A DNA stretch of 51,880 bases from Burkholderia sp. L27(2015) (GTDB lineage Bacteria; Pseudomonadota; Gammaproteobacteria; Burkholderiales; Burkholderiaceae). A program made the position numbers and the translations under genes. Location: positions 1,098,114 through 1,149,993 of the forward strand of contig NZ_LMUX01000016.1 of assembly GCF_009765705.1 (NCBI RefSeq), written 5' to 3'. Shown piece after piece: positions 8,125 to 16,466 of this stretch. Positions within the stretch are counted from its first letter, which is position 1, and each line of letters starts with the position of its first letter. The notes below the pieces were generated by a model, which did not search any database, was not told where the DNA came from, and saw nothing but the letters and a program-made list of their open reading frames with translations.

Positions 8125-8829
8125 TCACTTGCCGGCGCGTAGTTCAGCTGGTACTGCGTCAGACAGTACTGCGTCGGGATAATATTGCGGCGCCTCGCGA
8201 CGGTCGAACATGCCGTAGTCGCGTATGACACGCACGCGACGCAGTCTCGCGCCCTCGGGCAGATGGGCCGATGCCTCGAACGCCGCGGCCGCGCCTTGAT
8301 CGCGCCAGGACATCAGCAGGATGATTTCACCGGGCGTGAGCACGGCATCGAAAACGTCCCAGGAAGTCAGGCCTGAAGCGTCAGGCGCCAGCCCCAACCA
8401 CTTGGCGACATCCTCAGGCTTGCTCTTCTCGACCCACTCGGGTGGACGCGTGGCGTCGATCAGCGTCACCGTGGTCGCTTCGCCCGTCTGGGTCTCGTCA
8501 AGGCGCTGTTCGTGCAGGGCACAGCCTTCGGGCAATCGCGAGTCGCCCGTCAACTGGCCGACCCGCAGATGATAATCAAGGAAGACTTCGGAGCGACCTT
8601 TCTCCTGCACGCCGTGATGGACCGCCTGGGTGCGCCAGCGAACCAGCGCCTTCTCATCGCGCCAGCTCGACAGCGACAGGAGCCAGCCCTCGCGGGCGAG
8701 GCTGCGGTAGCGGATGTTGTCGACAAACCCCTCTACTTGTTCCAAATCCGGTCTAAGCAACTTGCCGTAGCCTAGATAGGCATCCCACCGATCCGATTTC
8801 GGATGAACCTCGAAAATCACTGAAAACAT
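8125..8829 (-). CDS. Two-domain antibiotic biosynthesis monooxygenase (ABM)-like protein
   Basis: This 234-residue cytosolic protein appears to contain two ferredoxin-like ABM domains. The first (about 1-95) begins MFSVIFEVHPKSDRWDAYLGY and has the typical SLAREGWLLSLSSWRDEKAL core. The second (about 110-215) contains the matching LLMSWRDQGAAAAFEASA. ABM-fold proteins include small oxygenases acting on quinones or haem and many stress-linked proteins of unknown reaction. No signal peptide is seen. It converges with the MCP gene and is divergent from the EIIA-like gene at 9078. I infer general redox or detoxification functions only. Confidence 0.75.
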   Translation of the reverse strand: MFSVIFEVHPKSDRWDAYLGYGKLLRPDLEQVEGFVDNIRYRSLAREGWLLSLSSWRDEKALVRWRTQAVHHGVQEKGRSEVFLDYHLRVGQLTGDSRLPEGCALHEQRLDETQTGEATTVTLIDATRPPEWVEKSKPEDVAKWLGLAPDASGLTSWDVFDAVLTPGEIILLMSWRDQGAAAAFEASAHLPEGARLRRVRVIRDYGMFDRREAPQYYPDAVLSDAVPAELRAGK

Positions 8830-9036
8830 ACGGTTGCTCCTCGTTCAGGCTCCTCGTGCAGGTGGTCTCGATAGGGGCCACCGGACAGTGCCGATATTGG
8901 CATAGATTACGCCGCCGCTGCGGACCGTCGATTCGGTCCGGATCGAACTGTCGCTGCGCTCATCGCTCATGCTTCCCCAATTGCGTCACGATGATGACAA
9001 GGTGTGCTTTTTTTACACTGTGTTAACGCGATCTTG

Positions 9037-9075
9037 GATAGCCTTGCAGTAGAGAAATATACGACAAAGGCTATC
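9037..9075 (+). promoter_or_regulatory. Inverted repeat enclosing the RBS of the EIIA-like gene
   Basis: GATAGCCTT (9037-9045) and AAGGCTATC (9067-9075) are perfect 9-bp complements 21 bases apart. The second arm contains the only Shine-Dalgarno-like sequence (AAAGG) and ends two bases before the ATG at 9078. If transcribed, the stem would hide the ribosome-binding site. A separate small hairpin (CGGACCG/CGGTCCG) lies at 8921-8940 in the same intergenic region. Confidence 0.5.
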
Positions 9076-9077
9076 TG

Positions 9078-9962
9078 ATGCGCTTCGCTGCAAGACTGCG
9101 GGCTCTCCTCGGATTGGGCAACGCCTCGGTTCATTCCCGCCAACGTCTCGAATCGGGACGCAATGTGATCATGCATGTCACCGTCGACGCACAGCACGCG
9201 ACGCCGCTCAGGCAAGCGCTGATCCGCGACTGCGGCGATCAGCCGTGGACAATACGCGTCACGCCACTGCATGGCACCCGGATGCGTTTATCGCTTTATC
9301 TGCCCAAGGGCGAGGTGAAAGGGGCGATGCAACGCATCACGCGCATATCGCCAGCCGCCCAATTCGGCCGATTGCTGGAAATTCCGGACGCGGCGAGCGA
9401 CGCATGGCGCAATTTCACGCATGTTGAAGCCCGCTCGCGGCCGCGCATCGATTTGATGAGATCGAAAAAATCCGAGGCCGAAGAGCCTGGCATCGGCGAG
9501 TTGATCTCGCAGGATCATGTGCTGCTTGGCCTGCACGTCGGTGGCCGGAATGCGCTCTTCCACTATGCTGGACGCTTCTTCTGCGAGCGGTATGCGCTGC
9601 CCGCGGAGAGTGTATCCGCCAGCCTCGAGGCACGCGAGGTGTTGGGTTCGACGGGGCTGGGGCAGGGGGTTGCGGTGCCGCACTGTCGAGTCAAAGGCTT
9701 GCGCCAGGCGTTGGCGCTATACGTGCGCCCGGCCACGGCAATCCGATTTGATGCGCCGGACGGGCAACCCGTGAGCGACGTGATCATCCTGCTGGTGCCC
9801 GAGTGGGCTAACGGCGTGCACTTGCGCCTGCTTGCGGAGATCGCACAATGCTTCTGCGACCACCATTTTCGCGACCAGCTCCATGCTTGCAGCGACGCGC
9901 ACTCGGTGCAGCAGTTATTCGAGCATCATGATGAGCTTATGTCTGCGCATTCTTTAGCGTAG
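9078..9962 (+). CDS. PTS EIIA (nitrogen/fructose type) domain protein with N-terminal extension
   Basis: The C-terminal half (about residues 140-285) of this 294-residue protein is a PTS_EIIA_2 domain. Its phospho-acceptor is His202 in GLGQGVAVPHCRVKGL, and the conserved VSDVIILLVPEWANGVHLRLLAEIA-like block follows. PtsN itself is about 150-160 residues, so there is an extra N-terminal domain of about 130 residues. Part of it (VTVDAQHATPLRQALIRDCG) looks like a small alpha/beta regulatory fold of ACT or MgtC-C-terminal type, but I cannot name it. No membrane segments or EIIB/EIIC domains are present, so a regulatory role is more likely than sugar uptake. Its 3' end overlaps the convergent MFS gene by 26 bp, and its RBS sits in a potential stem. 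Confidence 0.82.
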   Translation: MRFAARLRALLGLGNASVHSRQRLESGRNVIMHVTVDAQHATPLRQALIRDCGDQPWTIRVTPLHGTRMRLSLYLPKGEVKGAMQRITRISPAAQFGRLLEIPDAASDAWRNFTHVEARSRPRIDLMRSKKSEAEEPGIGELISQDHVLLGLHVGGRNALFHYAGRFFCERYALPAESVSASLEAREVLGSTGLGQGVAVPHCRVKGLRQALALYVRPATAIRFDAPDGQPVSDVIILLVPEWANGVHLRLLAEIAQCFCDHHFRDQLHACSDAHSVQQLFEHHDELMSAHSLA

Positions 9963-11370
9963 CGGCCGCTCGGTGGGGAATTCGCCACCAGATGAGCCCG
10001 AACGCGAGGACAAAACATAAGGCGAATGCGCCGAAGCCGACTCGTATGCTGACGGTCCAGTTGCTGATCAAATGCAAGGCGATGCCCATGACCGCGACGC
10101 CGGCGAGCGCTCCGATCTGACGATTTGCATTGAGCGTGGCCGCACCCACATTGGCGTCGTTCTTACCTGCCTCGTGCATGACACCCGTGATCATCGCGGG
10201 AATCGCGAGGCCCATGCCCGCGTTGCAAAGCGCGATCGGGGCGATCAGCATCCAATAAGGCACGCCGCCACCGATCAGCACGGCAAACGATGTTCCGATG
10301 ATGGCGCACGAAAGGCCGATCAACATCACATGCCGTTCTCCCCAGCGGTTCGATAAATAGCCGGAACTCACGTTGAGGATCGAGAACATGCCCATGATGG
10401 GCAGCATGTCTATCCCCGTGACAAGCGCACTGGCGCCGTGGGCTTTCTGGAGATACAGGCTCACCAGGAAGACCTCGCCGAAGATCACGAAATTGACGAG
10501 GAAGCCCATGCCGTTGAGCGCCCAAAACGGCGCGTTATGCGCAAGCGTATGAGGAATGACAGGATGGGCAGCACTGCGCTCACGCATGAGGATCATGAGG
10601 AATGCGAGCGCTGCGATCGCCGCCGATGCGAGTATCCATTTCGAAAGCCAGCCGAACGTGGGGCCTTCGATCAGCACGAAGCTCAGTGCTGCCAGTGCAA
10701 CCATGATGAACGCATGGCTCGCGAGATCGAATACATCGGCCTTGCGTAACGAGGGACGCAAGAACAGGGAAGTCAGGATGATGCCCAGGATGCCGATGGG
10801 CAAGTTGAGGTAAAAGATGCTGCGCCAGCCGAAGTTATAGACGAGCAGGCCACCAACGAAGGGGCCCGATCCCGCGGCGATGCCGACGATAGCGCCCCAG
10901 ATGCCCAGCAGTTTGGTGCGGGTGACGCGATCGGGAAACGACTCGGTCAACAAACTCAGTGAGCTCGGCATGAAGAACGCCGCGCCGATACCCTGCAGTA
11001 AGCGCGCCGCAATCAGCATCACGCCCGAACTGGCGATGCCGCAAAACACCGACGCCGCGACAAACCAGGCAAGACCGATCATGTAGGTGCGTTTCGCGCC
11101 GAGCCGGTTCGCCAGCGCGCCACCTAGCAGCAGCAACGCCGCGAAGGTGAGCGTGTACGCGTCGATTACCCAGACCAACTCAGAGAGCGGCGCATGGAAT
11201 TCCTGCTGGATGCTGCCGAGCGCCACGTTCACGACGGTGACGTCGAGCATGGCCATGACGAAGCCTAAGGAAACGGCCAGCACCACTCCGATTGTCCAGG
11301 CGCGTGTCGGTTTGGGCGCGCATTGTTCTGCCGAAGCGGCATCGCTAGGGCAGTCTGGAACTGAGGTCAT
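9937..11370 (-). CDS. MFS exporter, DHA2 (EmrB/QacA) family
   Basis: This 477-residue protein has about 14 predicted membrane segments. The DHA2 signature MLDVTVVNVALGSI is in TM1, the loop motif GALANRLGAKRTYMIGL follows, and the antiporter motif C-like segment is GIAAGSGPFVGGLL. Family members export hydrophobic drugs, dyes or siderophores by proton antiport. It lies downstream of the TonB-dependent receptor gene on the same strand, separated by 116 bp that contain a large palindrome. Export of the cognate siderophore is possible, but multidrug efflux is equally plausible. The N terminus carries a Cys-rich, acidic stretch (DCPSDAASAEQCA) before TM1. Confidence 0.9.
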   Translation of the reverse strand: MTSVPDCPSDAASAEQCAPKPTRAWTIGVVLAVSLGFVMAMLDVTVVNVALGSIQQEFHAPLSELVWVIDAYTLTFAALLLLGGALANRLGAKRTYMIGLAWFVAASVFCGIASSGVMLIAARLLQGIGAAFFMPSSLSLLTESFPDRVTRTKLLGIWGAIVGIAAGSGPFVGGLLVYNFGWRSIFYLNLPIGILGIILTSLFLRPSLRKADVFDLASHAFIMVALAALSFVLIEGPTFGWLSKWILASAAIAALAFLMILMRERSAAHPVIPHTLAHNAPFWALNGMGFLVNFVIFGEVFLVSLYLQKAHGASALVTGIDMLPIMGMFSILNVSSGYLSNRWGERHVMLIGLSCAIIGTSFAVLIGGGVPYWMLIAPIALCNAGMGLAIPAMITGVMHEAGKNDANVGAATLNANRQIGALAGVAVMGIALHLISNWTVSIRVGFGAFALCFVLAFGLIWWRIPHRAAATLKNAQT

Positions 11371-11385
11371 GGTCGCATCCGTGGG

Positions 11386-11422
11386 TTTTTATCGCTTCAG
11401 CCGTATTATGAAGCGATAAAAA
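11386..11422. promoter_or_regulatory. Perfect 14-bp inverted repeat upstream of the MFS exporter
   Basis: TTTTTATCGCTTCA (11386-11399) and TGAAGCGATAAAAA (11409-11422) are perfect complements with a 9-bp spacer. The site ends 16 bp from the MFS start codon (11370). On the minus strand a CATAAT hexamer lies across the spacer and could be a -10 element. The arms end in A or T runs on the wrong sides for a terminator, so an operator (TetR- or MarR-like) is the better reading. The cognate regulator is not evident nearby. Confidence 0.6.
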
Positions 11423-11439
11423 AATCGATGCAGTGTAGG

Positions 11440-11474
11440 GCGGGGCGCTCGGCTGATAGACCGCCACGCCCCGC
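11440..11474 (-). terminator. Weak GC-rich hairpin after the siderophore receptor gene
   Basis: GCGGGGCG (11440-11447) and CGCCCCGC (11467-11474) can pair across a 19-base loop, starting 13 bases after the receptor stop on the minus strand. A run of seven T follows only about 15 bases later, so intrinsic termination would be weak. Confidence 0.35.
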
Positions 11475-11486
11475 TAGATCAAGCCA

Positions 11487-13784
11487 TTAAAAATCGGCAC
11501 GGACAGTAACGAAGGCGGCCAACGGCTCCCCAACATACGCTCCAGCCGCATTGGCTGCGACGAAATACTGCCGGTTCGTAATGTTATGCAAGTTGAGGTC
11601 GATGCCCCAGTGCGCTGCCTTATAGCCGAAAGCGGCGTTCACTATCACATAGGACGGGATCGAATTGACGTTGGTAATATCGCTATAACTCTTGCCTTCG
11701 TAATTCAGGCCTGCGCCGACGTGGAATCCAGGTATGCCGGCAATCGAGAACTGATAGGTCGTCCACAGATTGGCCATGAATGCCGGGGCGCCCTGAGGAT
11801 GGTTGCCCACTGACGTGATGCCTTGTGGGTTATCGGTGATCACCGCGTGCTGGTCCGTTACATTCGCGAGAAGGTGCCATTGGTCAGTAATGCTCGCATC
11901 CAGCGACGCCTCGGCGCCCTTCGTCTTCTGGCTGTCAAAGACGACCGTCTCGATGGAGTTGATGGTCGTCAGCGAGGCAACGTTATCGCGAGAAACATCA
12001 AAGATGGCCGTGTTAAAGACATACCGGTTCTCGAGGAATGAGAATTTGATCCCGGCCTCATACTGCAATGCCGATTCCGGGGCGCCTATGCCGTTCTGCG
12101 TGTTTTCCGAGTTGAAGTTCGCAAAATGGCTTTTCGACACGCCGATATATGGCGACATCCACGGAAGGACTTTGTACAGCGCGCCGATGTTCCAGCTCAC
12201 GGGGGCATCGTTGCGCGAGTCCGTCACGCCGGCCAGCAACGGTTGACCTGCGGTACCGAAGCGCCCGGGTACGGAAATAAGCGGAGTCAGCGACGTGTCC
12301 CACCAATCCTTGCGTACGCCTGCGCGGATCTTGAGTTTGTCGGTGACATCGATCTGGTCGGTGGCGTAAAGGCTGTAATAATCAGCAGATAAGTGATCGT
12401 CGTCGCATGAATGCGTCGCATCGCACAGGAACGTCAGGCCGGCCAAGGACGTTTCGGGAGGTACCGGCGCGAACGCATTGGCGATGTTGGGCAGATCGGC
12501 GGTGCTTCGCTGCGTATTGATCGTCTGATGCTGATACTCAAAGCCGGTCAGCAGGGTGTGCCCAACACTGCCGGTTGCGAACTTCCAGACGGGCTCGAGT
12601 TGGTAGTCGAGGTTGTTGTCGTTGTCGGTCTGCTCGCGTAGCTGTCGACCGACCACTTGGTCGCCGCTGATTTTCGTGCTCGTACTGTCGCCGTTCCCTA
12701 GAACGTCGAGCGAGCGATGCAAGTAAGAGAGTCGATTGTTGATCGTCAGAATGTCGCTGACTTTCCACTGATCCGTGAGCGTGGGGCGCACGTAGTTTTC
12801 GTGGGCGAAGGCGAACGGCGTCGAGTACTTCGCGTCGTCAGACACGCCCGTGATCGGCGAGCCATGGAAATAGATCAGGCCGTAGGAGTCTGGCGTTTCA
12901 TGAATATTGCGAGCATCGAGTGCAAAATCGATCGTGTGGTTATCCACTTTCCACTCGAACGATGGCCGGGCCTCGTAATCATGGCTACTCAGACTGCGGA
13001 ACCCGTCCGAATGCTCGAACGTGCTATCGATTCGGTAATTCAAGCCGGAAATGCCAGTCGGGCCGGTGATGTACTCGCTGTTCGAGACGGTGCCGAACGA
13101 GCCGCCTTCCACGCTAACGCCGTAGTGCAGATCCGGCGACGGCGTGTAATGAACGATATTGATCGTCCCTCCCGGCGGCCCGCTGCCGAACAGTGCCGAT
13201 CCGGGTCCTTCGAGAATTTCGACTTGCTGGACGCCGTTGAGCGAGTGTGAAATGCCGCCTAGTGCGTCGCCGTCGGAAAAGCCGTCGCTATAAACCTGGG
13301 CATTCAGGCCACGGATCAAGAAGTGATCGTAATACCCTTTGGTATCTTGGCCGCCCACGTTGATACCGCTGGCGTTGCTGACGCTATCGCGCAGGTAATT
13401 GGCGCCCTGCTCGTTGAGCAGGGCACGTGGAATGACCTGGACGTTCGCGGGGATATCTTTGAGCTTCGTACCGGTCTTGCTGGACGCGGAGACTTGATTC
13501 GGATCGTTGACGTTATCGGGGGCCACTGCGGTCGCTTTGACCACGATCGCAGGCAAGGTCGTGTCATTGGCCGGCGCTGCGGTTTGATTGGTCGAAGCGG
13601 GCGGCTGTGCCTGTTGCTGCGCGGGGGCGCTTTGCGCGCGGGCGTCGGTGGCGGGCAGCGTGGCGCCCAGCGCAAGCAGGAACATAAGCCCGGGTATCGT
13701 TGACGCCAACGGCCTGAGCGGGCTGGCAGGAAGCGCGCGGCTGCGCAGCCGCGCTATGGCTGCGCCGGAGCGAAGATGGGACAT
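11487..13784 (-). CDS. TonB-dependent siderophore receptor
   Basis: This 765-residue outer-membrane receptor carries a long signal peptide ending near residue 50 (ATDARA-Q). A Gln/Pro/Ala-rich linker follows, then a TonB-box-like stretch TLPAIVVKA (about 77-84). The plug domain (about 95-230) contains LIRGLNAQVYSDGFS and VEILEGPGSALFGSGPPGG, and the 22-strand barrel ends in LAAFVTVRADF with the terminal Phe typical of barrels. There is no N-terminal STN signalling domain, so no FecIR-type regulation is expected. I chose ATG 13784 because GGAGA lies seven bases upstream. An ATG seven codons further upstream has no such site. The group (FhuA/FpvA-like) imports ferric siderophores. The ligand is unknown and I found no clear Fur box. 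Confidence 0.93.
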   Translation of the reverse strand: MSHLRSGAAIARLRSRALPASPLRPLASTIPGLMFLLALGATLPATDARAQSAPAQQQAQPPASTNQTAAPANDTTLPAIVVKATAVAPDNVNDPNQVSASSKTGTKLKDIPANVQVIPRALLNEQGANYLRDSVSNASGINVGGQDTKGYYDHFLIRGLNAQVYSDGFSDGDALGGISHSLNGVQQVEILEGPGSALFGSGPPGGTINIVHYTPSPDLHYGVSVEGGSFGTVSNSEYITGPTGISGLNYRIDSTFEHSDGFRSLSSHDYEARPSFEWKVDNHTIDFALDARNIHETPDSYGLIYFHGSPITGVSDDAKYSTPFAFAHENYVRPTLTDQWKVSDILTINNRLSYLHRSLDVLGNGDSTSTKISGDQVVGRQLREQTDNDNNLDYQLEPVWKFATGSVGHTLLTGFEYQHQTINTQRSTADLPNIANAFAPVPPETSLAGLTFLCDATHSCDDDHLSADYYSLYATDQIDVTDKLKIRAGVRKDWWDTSLTPLISVPGRFGTAGQPLLAGVTDSRNDAPVSWNIGALYKVLPWMSPYIGVSKSHFANFNSENTQNGIGAPESALQYEAGIKFSFLENRYVFNTAIFDVSRDNVASLTTINSIETVVFDSQKTKGAEASLDASITDQWHLLANVTDQHAVITDNPQGITSVGNHPQGAPAFMANLWTTYQFSIAGIPGFHVGAGLNYEGKSYSDITNVNSIPSYVIVNAAFGYKAAHWGIDLNLHNITNRQYFVAANAAGAYVGEPLAAFVTVRADF

Positions 13785-13952
13785 GACAGGTTCTCCAAGA
13801 AGCATGAGGGCGGGGGACTTCTATCCTGTATGCCGATTGAGAATTCAAATCCCCTCACTTTTTCTTAAAGATTTTTTGTCCTTGGATAGTGACTTACGAT
13901 GCCCGGGCGGGCATGCATCGGAATCGGGCGTGTGTGCTTCTACTCCCAACGG

Positions 13953-15431
13953 CTAACCCGCAGATCGAAGTACGATATTGAATACCATTGGTGTGACGCC
14001 ATCCTCCTGCACCGGAAATGGGCTCGATGCCTGAACCGCCTGCAAAACGGCAGCATCCCAAGCAGCGTTGCCACTGCTTCGGGAGATGGTTTCGGAAAGC
14101 AACGCTCCGGCCGGCGTGCAGCGTATCGTTATCGCTGCTTCCACATCGAGAGGATAACTGGGCCACGCTATGTTGCGTGTGACCCGCGTAAGCACGACCG
14201 ACGCGATGGTCTGGGGCGATATGGTTTCGATTTTTGCACTTCCGTGCGCTATGGCACGTCTGGCTTTCGAACTCGTGTCACCCGCCAGGATCATCCAATC
14301 GCGGTAGGGCTGAGGTGTAGCCAGCACCGCCCGAAAGAAAGTGCGTGCGTTCTTGCACCAGACTTCGGGTGGGCTATCTTTCAGGTGCGATACTATCTCG
14401 GCCACATTTCGCGCGGCGTCGGCATCACCGTGTATCAGGCCTTGCAGGGTCTGCATCATGGTCAAGATACCTATGGTGCGCTGGTCCTCCGTGACCTGAG
14501 CAGGGGGGAGCCCCAGTGCCGTTCGTTTAATGACTGCGAATCTGACGTCCAAATAGGTCGCGAGATCTTTGTCAGACATTTCTGCCAACTGCAGCGAGTG
14601 TGTGGCAAGGCGTGACTGCCTTTCGACGCCACCGCAATCCAAAGGCGCGCTGTCGAGCGCGTTCACCGTCAATTCGACAAGCCTGCTTCGATCTTCTGGC
14701 GAAAGTCTTAGCTCTCCGTCGGAGAAAAAAGTTGTGCGCATCGACGGATTTAGGGCCGCTAGGCCGGCCATATTAGGCCCAAGAAAGCGCCGGATATCAG
14801 GATCGCCGTCGGCGCGTTGCGTCCAACGTTCAACCTGGGAGGCAGCGACAGAATTGGGTGCGATATTAAGCTGTCGAAGAGCCGCATCCTGACTGTTCTC
14901 ATTCGATGGTGATGGAAGTGAGGATGCGGTTGACTCCGCCGCTGTAGATGAAGGATTGGCGATTGACGTTGTGCCGCGCTGATTCGCCGACGGCGGATGG
15001 GGGGCGAAGTCGATCGTAATCTGATGCACAGCGCGACGCGCAATACCGTCTACTACATAAGGCGTGCAGGTTGCCCGAAGTATGGCGTTGCGAGCTGCGT
15101 CGTCGAATTTTTGATAGCCGCTGCTTCTATCGACGACAACCTGATCGATATGACCCGCCGCGTTGACTACATACGTGATATGGACGCTGCCGCTCACCCC
15201 CTGTTCGGGCTGAAGCTCGTCATAGGTCGGGATCTGTGTGCCGCAGGACCCTCCATGGGTCGGGGTGAGCGCATCGGCAAAAGCCGCAGGATTGGATTGG
15301 GCACTAGGAGCACGGGATCCAGACTGCTGAGCCGGCGCATACGATGCAGCTAAGAGTAATACTCCGGTGCAGGCAAAAAGGCGCGTAGTGTGCAGTATGG
15401 CCGATGCTTTCATTTTATTTTTTAGTCGCAT
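13953..15431 (-). CDS. Periplasmic protein with two TonB C-terminal-like domains
   Basis: This 492-residue protein (alternative ATG at 15413) has a cleavable signal peptide ending near APAQQ (about residue 35) and no other membrane anchor. Residues about 65-145 form a TonB_C domain (SVHITYVVNAAGHIDQVVVD, then the FDDAARNAILR helix). The last 80 residues form a second TonB/TolA-like domain (AITIRCTPAGALLSETISRS, then AWDAAVLQAVQASSPFP). Between them lie a Ser/Pro-rich linker and about 220 mostly helical residues with several Cys. A normal TonB has an N-terminal membrane helix that couples to ExbBD, and this protein lacks it. It is divergent from the AAA+ operon and about 170 bp from the siderophore receptor. 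The function is unknown; it could modulate TonB-box proteins or bind peptidoglycan or partner proteins. Confidence 0.8.
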   Translation of the reverse strand: MRLKNKMKASAILHTTRLFACTGVLLLAASYAPAQQSGSRAPSAQSNPAAFADALTPTHGGSCGTQIPTYDELQPEQGVSGSVHITYVVNAAGHIDQVVVDRSSGYQKFDDAARNAILRATCTPYVVDGIARRAVHQITIDFAPHPPSANQRGTTSIANPSSTAAESTASSLPSPSNENSQDAALRQLNIAPNSVAASQVERWTQRADGDPDIRRFLGPNMAGLAALNPSMRTTFFSDGELRLSPEDRSRLVELTVNALDSAPLDCGGVERQSRLATHSLQLAEMSDKDLATYLDVRFAVIKRTALGLPPAQVTEDQRTIGILTMMQTLQGLIHGDADAARNVAEIVSHLKDSPPEVWCKNARTFFRAVLATPQPYRDWMILAGDTSSKARRAIAHGSAKIETISPQTIASVVLTRVTRNIAWPSYPLDVEAAITIRCTPAGALLSETISRSSGNAAWDAAVLQAVQASSPFPVQEDGVTPMVFNIVLRSAG

Positions 15432-15677
15432 TCTTCAATGTCTGGAATTTAGCACACGCGAACTAGGTTCTGCCGCGTAATTCAGATCGCTGGGCGGTCT
15501 ATTCCCACTGATATTTGCGGCAAAAAAAGAAAAACACCGCAGTTGCATTTCAGAATTTTAAGCGTTTTAACATCCATTCGAGTTCCCAGCTTCCAGGGAT
15601 TCGCGGTATCCTGTCTTTAATGTTGCAAAGCGGTTGAGTGCTAAAAATCGAAAGCCTGCACAAAATAACACTTCGGG
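15432..15677. promoter_or_regulatory. AT-rich divergent intergenic region of the TonB-like/AAA+ locus
   Basis: About 246 bp separate the two divergent genes and are clearly more AT-rich than the surroundings. GCGG (15517-15520) and CCGC (15537-15540) flank an A-rich stretch. Several TTG hexamers are present, but none forms a convincing promoter. The region must hold both promoters, so the divergent genes may be co-regulated. Confidence 0.5.
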
Positions 15678-16466
15678 ATGACGTTCCCAATGGCCTTTGA
15701 AAGACCAAACTTTGAGCAAACTCCGCAGGCAAATAATCATTACAAAATACTTTCAATATTTACTAAATCCGCTTTAGCAACTGCGGTGCTTGCAGGCTTG
15801 ATCGCGGCGGGTGCCTTATATACCTCAGGGACTCATTTGTTTGCATCGCCTTCCGGCGATGACGTCAGCGATGCCGATCAAAGGGCACGCATCGAAGCTT
15901 TCAATTCCCTTAAATTTCTGCTGGTATCGAGAGTGGTCGCGAAGGATATTCCCGGTGCCATTAATACGATGCATCTGGCCTCGGCCGATGAAGCAAAAAT
16001 CCGGATTGAAATCGGTCAAGTTCCGAGCGCGTCGTCGCCCGCTGGTTCTGATATCAGTTCGTCCCATCCGCCTGAAGAACAGGGCAAGTCGGACACGGGC
16101 GCCGCGCCAGCCCCTGCGGACCATTCACCGGCCGTTGCCAGCGATGCGTTGCCATCGCGCTCTACGTCTTTAGCCAGCAACGGTTCTCAAATGACCCTCG
16201 CATGGGTTCGCCTATGGGATACCGACGTAGAGGATGGGGACGTCGTTCGCATAGATAGCGCAGGCTATTCGCGGACGGTGACATTGACTAGTGGCGGCGT
16301 TACATTTGCGATCCCGGTTCCTGCAAACGGACAGGTACGCATCACGGGCGTCAGAGATGGTGATGGTGGCGGTATCACGGTGGGTCTAGCTTCGGGATCG
16401 GCGCAGGCGATTTTGCCCATCATGAGCGTCGGCCAAGTGCTGACTTTGAACGTCAGGACAAACTGA
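15678..16466 (+). CDS. Bitopic inner-membrane protein with periplasmic beta-rich domain, unknown family
   Basis: This 262-residue protein has a cytoplasmic N terminus of about 25 residues and one membrane helix at about 29-50 (SALATAVLAGLIAAGALYTS). A short helical segment follows (IEAFNSLKFLLVSRVVAKDI), then a Ser/Pro/Ala-rich linker (about 115-165). The C-terminal domain of about 90 residues is probably all-beta; it opens with LAWVRLWDTDVEDGDVVRID and contains a GDGGGITVG turn. By the positive-inside rule the C terminus lies in the periplasm. I do not recognise the domain. Its stop codon overlaps the ATPase start by one base (TGATG), so the two are translationally coupled. An alternative ATG lies at 15690. 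Confidence 0.75.
   Translation: MTFPMAFERPNFEQTPQANNHYKILSIFTKSALATAVLAGLIAAGALYTSGTHLFASPSGDDVSDADQRARIEAFNSLKFLLVSRVVAKDIPGAINTMHLASADEAKIRIEIGQVPSASSPAGSDISSSHPPEEQGKSDTGAAPAPADHSPAVASDALPSRSTSLASNGSQMTLAWVRLWDTDVEDGDVVRIDSAGYSRTVTLTSGGVTFAIPVPANGQVRITGVRDGDGGGITVGLASGSAQAILPIMSVGQVLTLNVRTN

Noticed and set aside
13785-13952. Fur box upstream of the siderophore receptor
   Set aside because: A GATT...AATC-like palindrome around a GAATTC is present, but it does not fit the GATAATGATAATCATTATC consensus well enough to call.
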